Position numbers and translations under genes: made by a program | The notes under the pieces: generated by a model | What the model was told of the DNA's origin: nothing | Seen by the model: only the letters and a program-made list of their open reading frames with translations | Databases searched by the model: none | DNA from: Clostridia bacterium | Lineage (GTDB): Bacteria; Bacillota; Clostridia; Oscillospirales; CAG-272 | Reading direction: 5' to 3' | Assembly (NCBI GenBank): GCA_017545225.1 | Contig: JAFWPR010000031.1 | Location: 1-37,900, forward strand | DNA: 37,900 nt | Part shown: piece after piece, positions 7,496-15,553 of the stretch | How the letters are laid out: the number at the start of each line of letters is the position of its first letter | How positions within the stretch are numbered: the first letter of the stretch is position 1

Positions 7496-7528
7496 GGCGC
7501 CGCCTCCGGGAGATGTGGGACATGAGAA

Positions 7529-8866
7529 TTATCCTTCGTTTTCGTTCGCCAGAGTGACGAATTTCGTGTACTGGCCTATAAATCCGAGCGTCACTTTTCC
7601 GACTGCACCGTGACGGTTTTTCGCCACGATGACTTCCGCCGTGCTCTGATTGTCTTTTTTGTCCTTGTAATACTCGTCGCGGTACAGGAACAGCACTACG
7701 TCGGCGTCCTGTTCGATCTGTCCGGATTCGCGGAGGTCCGAAAGCATAGGCCTCTTGTCCGGCCTGCTCTCCGGGCTTCTCGAGAGCTGCGCGCAGCAGA
7801 GCACCGGAGCGCCTATTTCTTTTGCGAGCTGCTTCAGTCCGCGGGAGATCGCTCCGACCTCGTTCACGCGGTTCTCCTGCCTTCTTCCTCCGTCGTCGGC
7901 GGAGATCAGCTGCAGATAATCGACGACGACGAGAGCCGGATCCTTTACCCGTCTCATCTTCGCCCTGATTTGTCCTATCGAAATACCCGCGGTGTCGTCG
8001 ATCCTGATATCGAGTTTCGCGAGTTCCACCGCCGTACGGGCGATATTCTCCCATTCCTCGGCGTCGAGCTTGCCGGATCTCATCTTATAACTGTCGACGA
8101 GCGCCTCGCTCGAGAGCAATCTCGTTACGATCTGTTCTGCCGCCATCTCGAGCGAGAAAATACAGACCGGCTTTTTCGTTTTTCTCGCGACCGCGGTGGC
8201 AATGTTCATTGCAAACGCCGTTTTACCCATTGAAGGACGGGCGCCTACGAGGATGAGGTCGCTGTCGAAAAGGCCGACGATCACGTTGTCGAGCGCGCTG
8301 AAGCTCGACGAGGTCCCGCGGGAGGCCTCGGGGTTTTCCTTGACCTCCTCGAGATGCTTGTGGACCGAGACGAGAAGATCGCTCAGTTGGACGAACGATT
8401 TGCTCGACCTCTCCTCTGCGATCGAATAGATCTGACTCTCGGCGTACTCCACGAGCTTGTCCGCGTTTTCCTCGCCGAGATACGCTTTTTCCGAAATGTT
8501 CTCGCCCGCCTCTATAAGGCGGCGCAGAACGGCTTTTTCCCTGACGATCCGCGCGTAGTCCGCGGCGTTTGCCGCCGTCGGAACGACCCCGGCGATCAGT
8601 TTGAGATAGTCCTTACCCGTATCGCCTTCGAACACTTCGCTCTTCTTGATCTCGTCGAGAAGCGTAACGATATCGATATTTCTGCTGAGCGAATACATCG
8701 ACAGCATGATCCGATACAGCGCCGCGTGCTCTTCCTGATAAAAGTCGTCGGAGCTCACAGTCTCCGATACGACGTCGATACAGGACGGGTCTATCATAAT
8801 AGACGCTATGAGAGACTGTTCCGCTTCGAGAGAAAACGGCACCCGTCTTTGAAGTTCTCCGTTCAT
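7529..8866 (-). CDS. dnaB: Replicative DNA helicase DnaB/DnaC
   Basis: The 445-residue protein is the hexameric helicase that unwinds the replication fork. The N-terminal DnaB domain opens VPFSLEAEQSLIASIMIDP (about 9-27) and contains the conserved PTAANAADYA. The RecA-like ATPase domain has Walker A GARPSMGKT at 208-216, FSLEMAAEQIV, Walker B LVVVDYLQL at about 311, CAQLSRSPE, DLRESGQIEQDADVV, and the C-terminal arginine-finger region KNRHG. Length is normal and no intein is present. ATG at 8866 is preceded by AAGGA. It sits 24 bases downstream of rplI, the conserved rplI-dnaB order. Confidence 0.98.
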   Translation of the reverse strand: MNGELQRRVPFSLEAEQSLIASIMIDPSCIDVVSETVSSDDFYQEEHAALYRIMLSMYSLSRNIDIVTLLDEIKKSEVFEGDTGKDYLKLIAGVVPTAANAADYARIVREKAVLRRLIEAGENISEKAYLGEENADKLVEYAESQIYSIAEERSSKSFVQLSDLLVSVHKHLEEVKENPEASRGTSSSFSALDNVIVGLFDSDLILVGARPSMGKTAFAMNIATAVARKTKKPVCIFSLEMAAEQIVTRLLSSEALVDSYKMRSGKLDAEEWENIARTAVELAKLDIRIDDTAGISIGQIRAKMRRVKDPALVVVDYLQLISADDGGRRQENRVNEVGAISRGLKQLAKEIGAPVLCCAQLSRSPESRPDKRPMLSDLRESGQIEQDADVVLFLYRDEYYKDKKDNQSTAEVIVAKNRHGAVGKVTLGFIGQYTKFVTLANENEG

Positions 8867-8890
8867 ATCACTTGCCGTCCTTTTTACGCG

Positions 8891-9343
8891 TCACACTCCG
8901 GTCACGATAACGTTGACCGTGCCGGCGACCTGAGGATGGAGTTTTACCGGTATCTCGTACTTGCCGAATTTCTTAATCGGCTCGTCGAGGTTTATCTTTC
9001 TTCTGTCCACGGTGATGCCGTGTTCCTTTTCGAGCGCGTCGCCTATATCCTTCGCGGTAACGGAGCCGAAAAGTTTTCCGCTCTCCGCAGACCCGCCCTT
9101 CACCTTGACCGTGACGACGACGCCCTCGAGTTTCTCTGCCGTTTCTTTCGCCTCGGCAAGTTCCACAGCCGCCTTGTGCGCTTTCGCAGCCTCGCGGTTT
9201 TTTACCTCGTTGAGAACGGTTCCGGTCGCCTCAGCTGCTATTCCCTTGGGAATGAGAAAGTTTCTGGCGTATCCGTCGGAAACCTCGACTATCTGATCCT
9301 TCCGGCCGATCTTCGGCATATCTTTAATGAGTACGACTTTCAT
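8891..9343 (-). CDS. rplI: Ribosomal protein bL9
   Basis: The 150-residue product has the bL9 architecture: an N-terminal RNA-binding domain opening MKVVLIKDMPKIGRK with the signature GYARNFLIPKGIA, a long central helix (about 41-75), and a C-terminal domain ending in VTGV. bL9 binds 23S rRNA at the base of the L1 stalk and affects reading-frame maintenance. The ATG overlaps the TGA of gdpP as ATGA, so the two are translationally coupled, and GGGAGAG serves as ribosome site. Confidence 0.98.
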   Translation of the reverse strand: MKVVLIKDMPKIGRKDQIVEVSDGYARNFLIPKGIAAEATGTVLNEVKNREAAKAHKAAVELAEAKETAEKLEGVVVTVKVKGGSAESGKLFGSVTAKDIGDALEKEHGITVDRRKINLDEPIKKFGKYEIPVKLHPQVAGTVNVIVTGV

Positions 9344-11406
9344 TGTTCTCTCCCGTCTCCTTTCGTTTTTTCCTGCGCGGCGGCTTCTCCGTCGAGATAG
9401 TCGTCGATCGCAGCCTTCAGCATCTCTTCCGCTTCTTCCGTCCCGACTCCGCGCAACTGAGTCCCCGCGGTATCGAAATGACCGCCTCCGCGGAGGCGTT
9501 CAAGGATGAGCTGGACGTTGATCTCCCCGGACGACCGCGCCGAAATGTGTACGGTATCGCCCAGGCGGACGATCGCGAACGCCGCTTTCACACCGCGGAC
9601 GCCGATCAGGCTGTCCGCGACCTTTGACGCCGTTATCTTATCGCCGCCTTCGCCGTCGCTCTCACCGCAAACGGCTATCGCGGCGCACTGTCTGTAGATC
9701 CTCACGCCCGACAGGAAGCGCGCTTCTTTCACGAAACTGTCAAGTCCGGTCTTGAAGAGTTCCTGAACCGTTTCGGGCATTGCTCCGTTGTCGTGCAGAT
9801 ACAGCGCCGCGCCGAACGTTCTCGATCCGGTCGACCGGGTGAATTTCTTAGTATCGAGAATAATGCCCGCGAGCATCAGCCCGGCTTCTCCCGCTCCGAT
9901 GAATCCGGACGGAAGCACCTGCTCCATCATCTCCGCGACGAGTTCGCACGCGCTGGACGATTTCGTCTCTATATATTCGACGACCGGTTCTCTCTCAAAC
10001 TCGGAGTGCTTTCTGTGGTGGTCGATCACCGCGTAGCACTTCGGGACCGAAACCAGGTCGGGCGCCTCGGAGATCGCGATGTTGTTGACGTCGGTGAGAA
10101 TAACGAACGTGTCCGTTCTTACGCTGTCCTGCGCCCGGGCGGGTGAGATGAAGAGTTTTCCGACGCCATCGCCGACTCCGTCGTAGATCTCGCGGCACCG
10201 TTTGACGTTCACGTCCTCCGGATCGGCGACAATATGCGCCTCAACACCGCAGAACTCGACGATCTTCGAGAGTCCGACGCACGCGCCGATACTGTCGTAA
10301 TCCGGGTACTTGTGACCCATGATAAGAACGCCGGACGAGCGCGAAATGTGCATCAGGAGTTCGTTTGATACGACGCGCGAGCGTACGCCGCTGCGCTTCA
10401 GCGAGGCGCGCGATCTGCCGCCGAAGTACTCGGTGGAGTCGTCGAGCTTCAGGACGACCTGATCGCCTCCGCGCCCGAGAGCCATATCGATCGCGGCGCG
10501 CGCGGCTCTCTCTTTTTCGGAGAACTGCCCGGTGACGGACGCGATGCCCACCGAAACGGTGACGGGAAGCTTCTCCTCGCCGACGCGTATATCGCGGATC
10601 CGGTCGAGCACGTCGAATTTTCTGTCGATATATTTCGGAAGATACCTCTTCTCAAAGACGAGAAGATATCTGTCTCTTTCGAATTCTTTGATTATTCCCT
10701 TGACTTCTGCCGCCCACTCTCTGAGATACTCGTCGATCTTGGTTGTCGCGGGGCGGAACGACTCGCTCTCATACTGGATCATCTCCGTCAGGTTGTCGAT
10801 GAAGATGTACGCGACGACAAGATCGCTCTCCTCTATCTGCGTGCGGAAAAGTTCAAGTTCTCCGGCGAGTTCCTTCATCCTCATCGCGGGGACCGCGGTG
10901 ACGAGAAGATCTGCTCTTCCGTTTCTGACGACGTAAGACGAGGCGATAAAATAGGAGTCTCCGATCTCAACGCCGATACCGCTCTGAGAAGGCGCCTCTC
11001 TCAACTCGTCGACGGTGGCGCCGGTGATCTCGAGCACCGTCTTCCCATACGGCTTCTTGCCGTCGGGCATGACAGCGGCCAACCCTTCGTTGCACCAGAC
11101 TACGGAGCCGTCGTTGCGACAGAGGATCATGACGGCGTCGGCTTTATCGATCCCGTCGAGGACCGTTCTGGTCAACCCGGCTCTGTCCTCCCTGCCGCGG
11201 GCGCTCCCGGGTATAATTCTCGGAATAAACAGTATCGCCGCGACCGCGACGAGATATGCCGCGATCGTCACCGCACCGACGCGCAGCGCGCCGAGGTGAA
11301 GTTTTGCTACGACCAGCGAGTAACAGACGAGCAGCACGACCGCTACGACGGCGCACGCTATAAGCTGCCACGGCTTTATGACCGATTTTCTTTTTTTACT
11401 GTTCAT
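9340..11406 (-). CDS. gdpP: c-di-AMP phosphodiesterase GdpP (DHH family)
   Basis: The 688-residue protein has the full GdpP order: two membrane helices (about 13-33 and 42-62), a degenerate PAS domain (about 70-165), a degenerate GGDEF domain (about 175-310, no GGDEF motif, ending GRGGDQVVLK), and a DHH/DHHA1 phosphodiesterase. Metal ligands are present: GHKYPDYDSIGA (364-375), TDVNN (Asp439), IDHH (461-464) and LDTKKF (518); DHHA1 carries RGGGHFDTAG at 639. GdpP cleaves cyclic di-AMP to pApA and so tunes potassium, osmotic and cell-wall homeostasis. ATG follows AAAGGA. It overlaps yybS by 11 bases and rplI by 4, the conserved yybS-gdpP-rplI arrangement. Confidence 0.97.
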   Translation of the reverse strand: MNSKKRKSVIKPWQLIACAVVAVVLLVCYSLVVAKLHLGALRVGAVTIAAYLVAVAAILFIPRIIPGSARGREDRAGLTRTVLDGIDKADAVMILCRNDGSVVWCNEGLAAVMPDGKKPYGKTVLEITGATVDELREAPSQSGIGVEIGDSYFIASSYVVRNGRADLLVTAVPAMRMKELAGELELFRTQIEESDLVVAYIFIDNLTEMIQYESESFRPATTKIDEYLREWAAEVKGIIKEFERDRYLLVFEKRYLPKYIDRKFDVLDRIRDIRVGEEKLPVTVSVGIASVTGQFSEKERAARAAIDMALGRGGDQVVLKLDDSTEYFGGRSRASLKRSGVRSRVVSNELLMHISRSSGVLIMGHKYPDYDSIGACVGLSKIVEFCGVEAHIVADPEDVNVKRCREIYDGVGDGVGKLFISPARAQDSVRTDTFVILTDVNNIAISEAPDLVSVPKCYAVIDHHRKHSEFEREPVVEYIETKSSSACELVAEMMEQVLPSGFIGAGEAGLMLAGIILDTKKFTRSTGSRTFGAALYLHDNGAMPETVQELFKTGLDSFVKEARFLSGVRIYRQCAAIAVCGESDGEGGDKITASKVADSLIGVRGVKAAFAIVRLGDTVHISARSSGEINVQLILERLRGGGHFDTAGTQLRGVGTEEAEEMLKAAIDDYLDGEAAAQEKTKGDGREQ

Positions 11407-12433
11407 TGTCTTCAGTTCCTTTATCCTTCGCCGGTCTCAGCGACCGGAACGCACCGAAATACGACAACAGGGGAATCAAAATTGAGATCAAAAGCGATGC
11501 AACCGTCCCACCGAAGAAGACGATGGCGGCCGCCGCGGCGATCAGGATCACGATCGGTCTGCCTCCGCCCCGACGCTTCTTCGCCGACCGCAGCAGACTC
11601 TTTATTCCGACGACGAAGAAGATCGCCATCAGAACGTAATCTACGTTGAGTATGACGTACGACCACGGATCGGGAATAACGCCCGTCATGAACGACAGCA
11701 GCGTGGCGAGAATATAGATGAGCGCAAACGGGCGCGGCGCATTGAACTCGCCCTGCAGGATAAGATCGCGGGTCCCGGCGACCCGCGCCGCGAGGCCGAA
11801 AAGGACCGTGAATATCAGCGAGACGATCATTGAAAAAATCATCACCGCAGCGGGTACGAGAGCCGTGACGGCGGCAGAAAGAGCGTCGGAGTCGATCGCT
11901 CCCGCAGAGAGACCGTTCTGCTCCGAGATCCTTATCATCTCCGCCAACACCTTTTTCGACGCTCCCGAAAGCCGTTCCGCTGCGGCCGTGACCGATCCGG
12001 TGGAGTCGGAAAGCAGAAGAAGAAGGATACCTGAAAACGCGGCGAAGAAGAGAGCTGACAAGAGCAGGAAAACGTAAAACTTCTCCGCACGGCGGATGAT
12101 AAGCACGCCCGTCACCGACGATAAGAACAGGATCGCGCACAGCGCGATCAACGCGAGGATCATATCGACTCCCGGGAGCAGGACCGCGAGGTATCCGAGA
12201 GCGAACGGCACCAGGGAGAACATTATCGCCCTCTGATGCGTAAAAATGAACGTCATAACGAGCGCCGACACGAAAAATACGGGCGCAGACGCCGGAAAAT
12301 GACCCGCGCCGAACAAATACGCCGCTCCGAACGCGGCGGCGAACGCAAACAGTGACGACAGAACGGAGCGCGCGACCTTTGACGTTCCGCGTCCCGAGCC
12401 GTTCATCTCTCCGGTATCCGGTACGTTATCCAA
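11396..12433 (-). CDS. yybS: YybS family membrane protein (DUF2232)
   Basis: This 345-residue integral membrane protein has about eight hydrophobic helices and the C-terminal pair of segments typical of DUF2232/YybS (around LIYILATLLSFMTGVI and YVILNVDYVLMAIFFVVGIK). Its biochemical function is unknown; it almost always precedes gdpP. I use the TTG at 12433, since AAGGGAG lies about 10 bases ahead; the ATG at 12406 has its purine tract too close. It is the first gene of the operon and is driven by an exact-consensus promoter about 45 bases upstream. The C-terminus overlaps gdpP by 11 bases. Confidence 0.88.
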   Translation of the reverse strand: MDNVPDTGEMNGSGRGTSKVARSVLSSLFAFAAAFGAAYLFGAGHFPASAPVFFVSALVMTFIFTHQRAIMFSLVPFALGYLAVLLPGVDMILALIALCAILFLSSVTGVLIIRRAEKFYVFLLLSALFFAAFSGILLLLLSDSTGSVTAAAERLSGASKKVLAEMIRISEQNGLSAGAIDSDALSAAVTALVPAAVMIFSMIVSLIFTVLFGLAARVAGTRDLILQGEFNAPRPFALIYILATLLSFMTGVIPDPWSYVILNVDYVLMAIFFVVGIKSLLRSAKKRRGGGRPIVILIAAAAAIVFFGGTVASLLISILIPLLSYFGAFRSLRPAKDKGTEDNEQ

Positions 12434-12477
12434 AAGACCGCTCTCCCTTCAAAATAGTTATATATATGCAGTATGGT

Positions 12478-12506
12478 ATTATACCAAAAAAAGGGGCGTT
12501 TGTCAA
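12478..12506 (-). promoter_or_regulatory. Exact-consensus promoter of the yybS-gdpP-rplI-dnaB-dxs operon
   Basis: On the minus strand TTGACA (12501-12506) and TATAAT (12478-12483) are separated by exactly 17 bases; the spacer has a run of seven T. The yybS start lies about 38 bases below the expected transcript start. Confidence 0.9.
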
Positions 12507-12582
12507 TGAGGGCTGCCGTGTCAGCCGAACCTTATATTTTGTAAAAAAGCAGCCCGGGGACACAATATTTGCCGTTTCATAC

Positions 12583-12611
12583 TTGACATTTGCCTAAACA
12601 TACTGTATAAT
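12583..12611 (+). promoter_or_regulatory. Exact-consensus promoter of rny
   Basis: TTGACA (12583-12588), 17-base spacer, TATAAT (12606-12611). The expected transcript starts near 12618 and carries a leader of about 128 bases. Confidence 0.9.
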
Positions 12612-12629
12612 AATCGTGTATATCGTTTT

Positions 12630-12709
12630 GCCGCCGTCATGCGGCCGAACGGTGTACGTCATTGATAATTGCCTCATCCGCGGGACGGCCGGACGCCGCC
12701 TTCGGATGA
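12630..12709 (+). promoter_or_regulatory. Two hairpins in the rny 5' leader
   Basis: Hairpin A pairs GCCGC (12630-12634) with GCGGC (12641-12645) over a 6-base loop. Hairpin B pairs TCATCCG (12674-12680) with CGGATGA (12703-12709), and an inner CGGC/GCCG can extend it. Neither is followed by a T-tract, so they are not terminators. They could be stabilising or autoregulatory structures; I match them to no known riboswitch. Confidence 0.5.
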
Positions 12710-12745
12710 ACGATATATCAAAATCGAATATAAGGGAGGTACAGT

Positions 12746-14287
12746 ATGGAACTGTATATCGCCATACCGGCGATAATTGTATCTCTCGTGGTTGGATTGA
12801 TTGCCGGATACGTTTATCGCAAGAAAAAAGCAGAAGGGCAGATCGGTTCCGCCGAAGCCCAGGCTAAAAAGATACTCGAAGACGGGATCAAAGCCGCGGA
12901 GACGAAGAAGAAAGAGGCGTTGATAGACGCCAAGGAAGAGATCCTCAAAGCAAAGAACGACTTTGACGAAGAGATCAAAGAAAGAAGAAACGAACTGTCG
13001 AGACAGGAACGGCGCATGGCGTCGAAGGAGGAAGCGCTCGACAAAAAGACCGAGTCGATAGAAAAGAAAGAAGAGACGCTCGCCGAAAAGATCCGCGAGA
13101 CGGAAAAACTCAACGAATCGGTCGAAAAGCTTCGTCAGGAACAGATCGACTCGCTGCAGAAGATATCGCAGATGTCCTCCGAGCAGGCGAAAGAGAAACT
13201 GCTCCAGATGATGGAGGAAGAGATCCGTCACGAAAAGGCGATGAAGATGGCGGCCCTTGAAGAACAGTTCAAGGAAGAAGCGGACGACAAAGCGAAAGAG
13301 ATCCTCTCGCTCGCAATCCAGCGCTGCGCCGCGGATCACGTCGCCGAGATCACCGTATCCGTCGTCCCGCTGCCGAGCGAGGAAATGAAGGGCAGGATCA
13401 TAGGGCGCGAGGGACGCAACATCAGAGCGATAGAAACGCTCATCGGCGTCGACCTCATCATCGACGACACGCCTGAGGCGATCACGATCTCCTGCTTTGA
13501 CCCGATAAGGCGCGAGATCGCCCGTATCGCTCTTGAAAAACTGATCCAGGACGGCCGCATCCATCCCGCAAGGATCGAAGAAATGGTCGAGAAAGCACGC
13601 CGCGAAGTAGACGCGGCGATCAAGCAGGCGGGCGAAAAGGCGACGTTCGAAACGGGCGTTCACGGCTTCTCCCCCGAGATGATCAAACTTCTCGGCAGAC
13701 TGAAATACAGAACGAGTTACGGCCAGAACGTGCTCAAGCACTCGATAGAAGTTTCTCTCCTCTCCGGCATCCTCGCAGATGAACTCGGCGCGGACAGCAT
13801 GGTGGCGAAACGCGCCGGCCTGCTGCACGACATCGGCAAGGCGCTGACTCAGGAGGTCGAAGGATCGCACGTCCAGCTCGGCGTCGAGGTCGCGACCAAG
13901 CACAAGGAGAGCAAGGAGATCATCCACGCGATCGAAGCGCACCACGGAGACGTGGAGGCCGAAACGCTGATCGCGGTCATCGTCCAGGCGGCGGATGCCA
14001 TCTCGGCGGCCCGTCCCGGCGCACGGCGTGAGAACCTCGAGAACTACATCAAGAGACTCACGAAACTCGAAGAGATCGCAAACGAGTTCGACTGCGTTGA
14101 AAAGTCATACGCAATTCAGGCAGGGCGCGAGATCCGCATAATGGTCAAGCCCGAGATGGTAGATGACGATACCATGGTCCTCGTGGCGCACGACATAGTG
14201 AAAAAGATCGAGGGCGAACTCGAATACCCCGGCCAGATCAAGGTACATATAATCCGCGAGAGCAGAGCGATCGACTACGCGAAATAA
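12746..14287 (+). CDS. rny: Ribonuclease Y
   Basis: The 513-residue endonuclease has the standard RNase Y order: an N-terminal membrane anchor (4-24), a long charged coiled coil (about 26-195), a KH domain with [10 protein letters not shown] (216-225), an HD domain with the His-Asp pair at 361-362 ([11 protein letters not shown]), and the RNase Y C-terminal domain ending in IDYAK. It starts bulk mRNA decay at the membrane and processes riboswitch and operon transcripts. The ribosome site AAGGGAGG is near perfect. It is monocistronic, between its own consensus promoter and a strong terminator. Confidence 0.98.
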   Translation: MELYIAIPAIIVSLVVGLIAGYVYRKKKAEGQIGSAEAQAKKILEDGIKAAETKKKEALIDAKEEILKAKNDFDEEIKERRNELSRQERRMASKEEALDKKTESIEKKEETLAEKIRETEKLNESVEKLRQEQIDSLQKISQMSSEQAKEKLLQMMEEEIRHEKAMKMAALEEQFKEEADDKAKEILSLAIQRCAADHVAEITVSVVPLPSEEMKGRIIGREGRNIRAIETLIGVDLIIDDTPEAITISCFDPIRREIARIALEKLIQDGRIHPARIEEMVEKARREVDAAIKQAGEKATFETGVHGFSPEMIKLLGRLKYRTSYGQNVLKHSIEVSLLSGILADELGADSMVAKRAGLLHDIGKALTQEVEGSHVQLGVEVATKHKESKEIIHAIEAHHGDVEAETLIAVIVQAADAISAARPGARRENLENYIKRLTKLEEIANEFDCVEKSYAIQAGREIRIMVKPEMVDDDTMVLVAHDIVKKIEGELEYPGQIKVHIIRESRAIDYAK

Positions 14288-14290
14288 TGC

Positions 14291-14325
14291 AAAAAAGAAA
14301 GCACCGAGAGGTGCTTTCTTTTTTT
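14291..14325. terminator. Bidirectional terminator between rny and the TraB-family gene
   Basis: A perfect 9-bp stem GAAAGCACC (14297-14305) / GGTGCTTTC (14310-14318), GAGA tetraloop, A6 on the left and T7 on the right. The minus-strand stop codon (14324-14326) overlaps the right edge. Confidence 0.93.
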
Positions 14326-15403
14326 AATAATTGACTTCCTCAACGGTATATCCCGCGTCGGTCAGCAGCTGAACGAGTCCGACGCCGTTCGCCATGTGCG
14401 CGGCACCGACCGCGAAGAAAACGGTCTGTCCGCTCCCGAGATATTCGACCGCACGGTCAAACATCCCGAGGTTCCGATCGTCGAGAAGACGGCGGTTATA
14501 GTCCTCGATCAGCGCGATCTGTTCCTCGGTATAATCCGCGGAAAGCTCTTCTTCCCCGTTTTCCGCCGACAGATACTCCCAGAACGCGTCCCTGTCGCCG
14601 GAAAGCCACAGCGCGAACAGTTCATCAAGATCGTCGCCGTAGGTATCCGCGCCGTCCAGCGCGTCTTCGATTAACAGAAGGTACAGTTCGTTATCAAAAG
14701 TGTTGAGTAGCGTTAACTGGAATTCCGCCGACTCCACTTCCAGCACGGGGATCTCTATTCCGTAGGCGTGATCGATCAGCATGCTGTCCATCGCTTTATC
14801 GGTATCCAGATCGGAATACAGTTCCTGGATCGCCGAATCGACCATCTGCGCCCACCATGCGAGATTGTATCGGTCGAAAATCGCGGAGTACATTTCAGCG
14901 CGTTCCAGGAGTTCACAAGAGCGGTCGTACAGTTCCTGCGGCATATAGTCGGAAACGGTGCTCCCGTCGGTCAACAGGTACTGCGCCGTGTCTTTCGCCA
15001 TCTGAACTGCATTCTTTTCGTAAGCGACGACGTCGAACTCCACCGCCAGCGCGTCGCACTCGTCAAGAACCGGAACAACGCGACTGAATACCGCATCGCT
15101 CCGTTCGTCGCCCACGTGACACGTTCCGAAAAGAAACAGCGAATGACCGTCCGCGTCCGTGACGCGCCACAGAAGAGGCGCCGCGGGATCGGGACCTTCC
15201 GTCCCCTCCTCCGTTTCGGATCCGTCCTCCGTTTCGGATCCGTCAGTCTCCGGGACGCTTTCCGTTGCGGCGGGAGTCTCGCTCTCGGTTTCCGTTCGTA
15301 CGGTCTCGGTCGTCCCGTCGGTTTCGGGGCGGGGGCGGACTCCGCAGGAGAAGAGGCTGAAAATGATCAGCACCGAAAGAATGATCGCCGTCAAGCGTTT
15401 CAT
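14324..15403 (-). CDS. TraB/GumN family lipoprotein
   Basis: The 359-residue product starts with a lipoprotein signal: a basic N-terminus, hydrophobic core and lipobox LFSC with the acylated Cys at residue 20. A Thr/Glu/Ser-rich linker of about 50 residues follows, then a TraB/GumN domain opening LLWRVTDADGHSLFLFGTCHVG (GTxH motif) and ending in AVGAAHMANGVGLVQLL, the second conserved His. TraB-like proteins resemble Tiki metalloproteases, but bacterial substrates are unknown. The upstream in-frame ATG (15535) precedes the probable promoter at 15465-15493, so 15403 is preferred. It is a single-gene unit on the outer face of the membrane. Confidence 0.88.
   Translation of the reverse strand: MKRLTAIILSVLIIFSLFSCGVRPRPETDGTTETVRTETESETPAATESVPETDGSETEDGSETEEGTEGPDPAAPLLWRVTDADGHSLFLFGTCHVGDERSDAVFSRVVPVLDECDALAVEFDVVAYEKNAVQMAKDTAQYLLTDGSTVSDYMPQELYDRSCELLERAEMYSAIFDRYNLAWWAQMVDSAIQELYSDLDTDKAMDSMLIDHAYGIEIPVLEVESAEFQLTLLNTFDNELYLLLIEDALDGADTYGDDLDELFALWLSGDRDAFWEYLSAENGEEELSADYTEEQIALIEDYNRRLLDDRNLGMFDRAVEYLGSGQTVFFAVGAAHMANGVGLVQLLTDAGYTVEEVNY
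15207..15242 (+). repeat. 18-bp tandem duplication in the TraB-family linker
   Basis: Two identical 18-base units (15207-15224 and 15225-15242) encode a repeated six-residue Ser/Glu/Thr/Asp/Gly block in the linker. Its length may vary between strains. Confidence 0.85.
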
Positions 15404-15420
15404 ATTTATGCTCTTTCCCG

Positions 15421-15444
15421 GTTGCCGGGACCTCCCTCGGCAAC
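15421..15444 (-). promoter_or_regulatory. Hairpin in the leader of the TraB-family gene
   Basis: GTTGCCG (15421-15427) pairs with CGGCAAC (15438-15444); the minus-strand loop holds AGGGAGG, a ribosome-site-like sequence about 29 bases from the start. There is no T-tract. Confidence 0.5.
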
Positions 15445-15464
15445 CGACGTTATCGTCGCATACT

Positions 15465-15493
15465 ATTTTATCACATCCGTCGGGGTGAGACAA
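15465..15493 (-). promoter_or_regulatory. Promoter of the TraB-family gene
   Basis: TTGTCT (15488-15493, 4 of 6) and TAAAAT (15465-15470) are separated by 17 bases on the minus strand. Confidence 0.6.
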
Positions 15494-15514
15494 GAGATAC
15501 CGTTCCGTTCGATC

Positions 15515-15548
15515 CGAAACAAAACCGCCGGGCACACAGGTCCGGCGG
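15515..15548 (-). terminator. Terminator of the rbfA-to-rluD gene run
   Basis: On the minus strand CCGCCGG (rc of 15542-15548) pairs with CCGGCGG (rc of 15525-15531) and is followed by TTTTGTTT (to 15517). It lies just after the rluD stop. Confidence 0.75.
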
Positions 15549-15553
15549 ACTTT

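Larger units (their letters stand above)
12434..12745. other. 312-bp divergent intergenic region between yybS and rny
   Basis: The region holds two perfect consensus promoters firing in opposite directions, with their -35 boxes 76 bases apart, and a 5' leader of about 128 bases ahead of rny. The part between the promoters has a small hairpin (GGCTG...CAGCC) but no further motif that I recognise. No small ORF with a ribosome site was found. The two hairpins in the rny leader are listed separately. Confidence 0.8.

Noticed and set aside
7460-7528. TPP riboswitch before dxs
   Set aside because: The gap is only 69 bases and lacks the CTGAGA core; only the simple hairpin is seen.
12352-12867. Small plus-strand ORFs in the yybS-rny intergenic region
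   Set aside because: They run across promoters or into rny in another frame and have no ribosome sites.
12674-13945. 423-codon minus-strand ORF opposite rny
   Set aside because: Leu/Phe/Arg-rich antisense of the Lys/Glu-rich RNase Y coiled coil; no independent signal.
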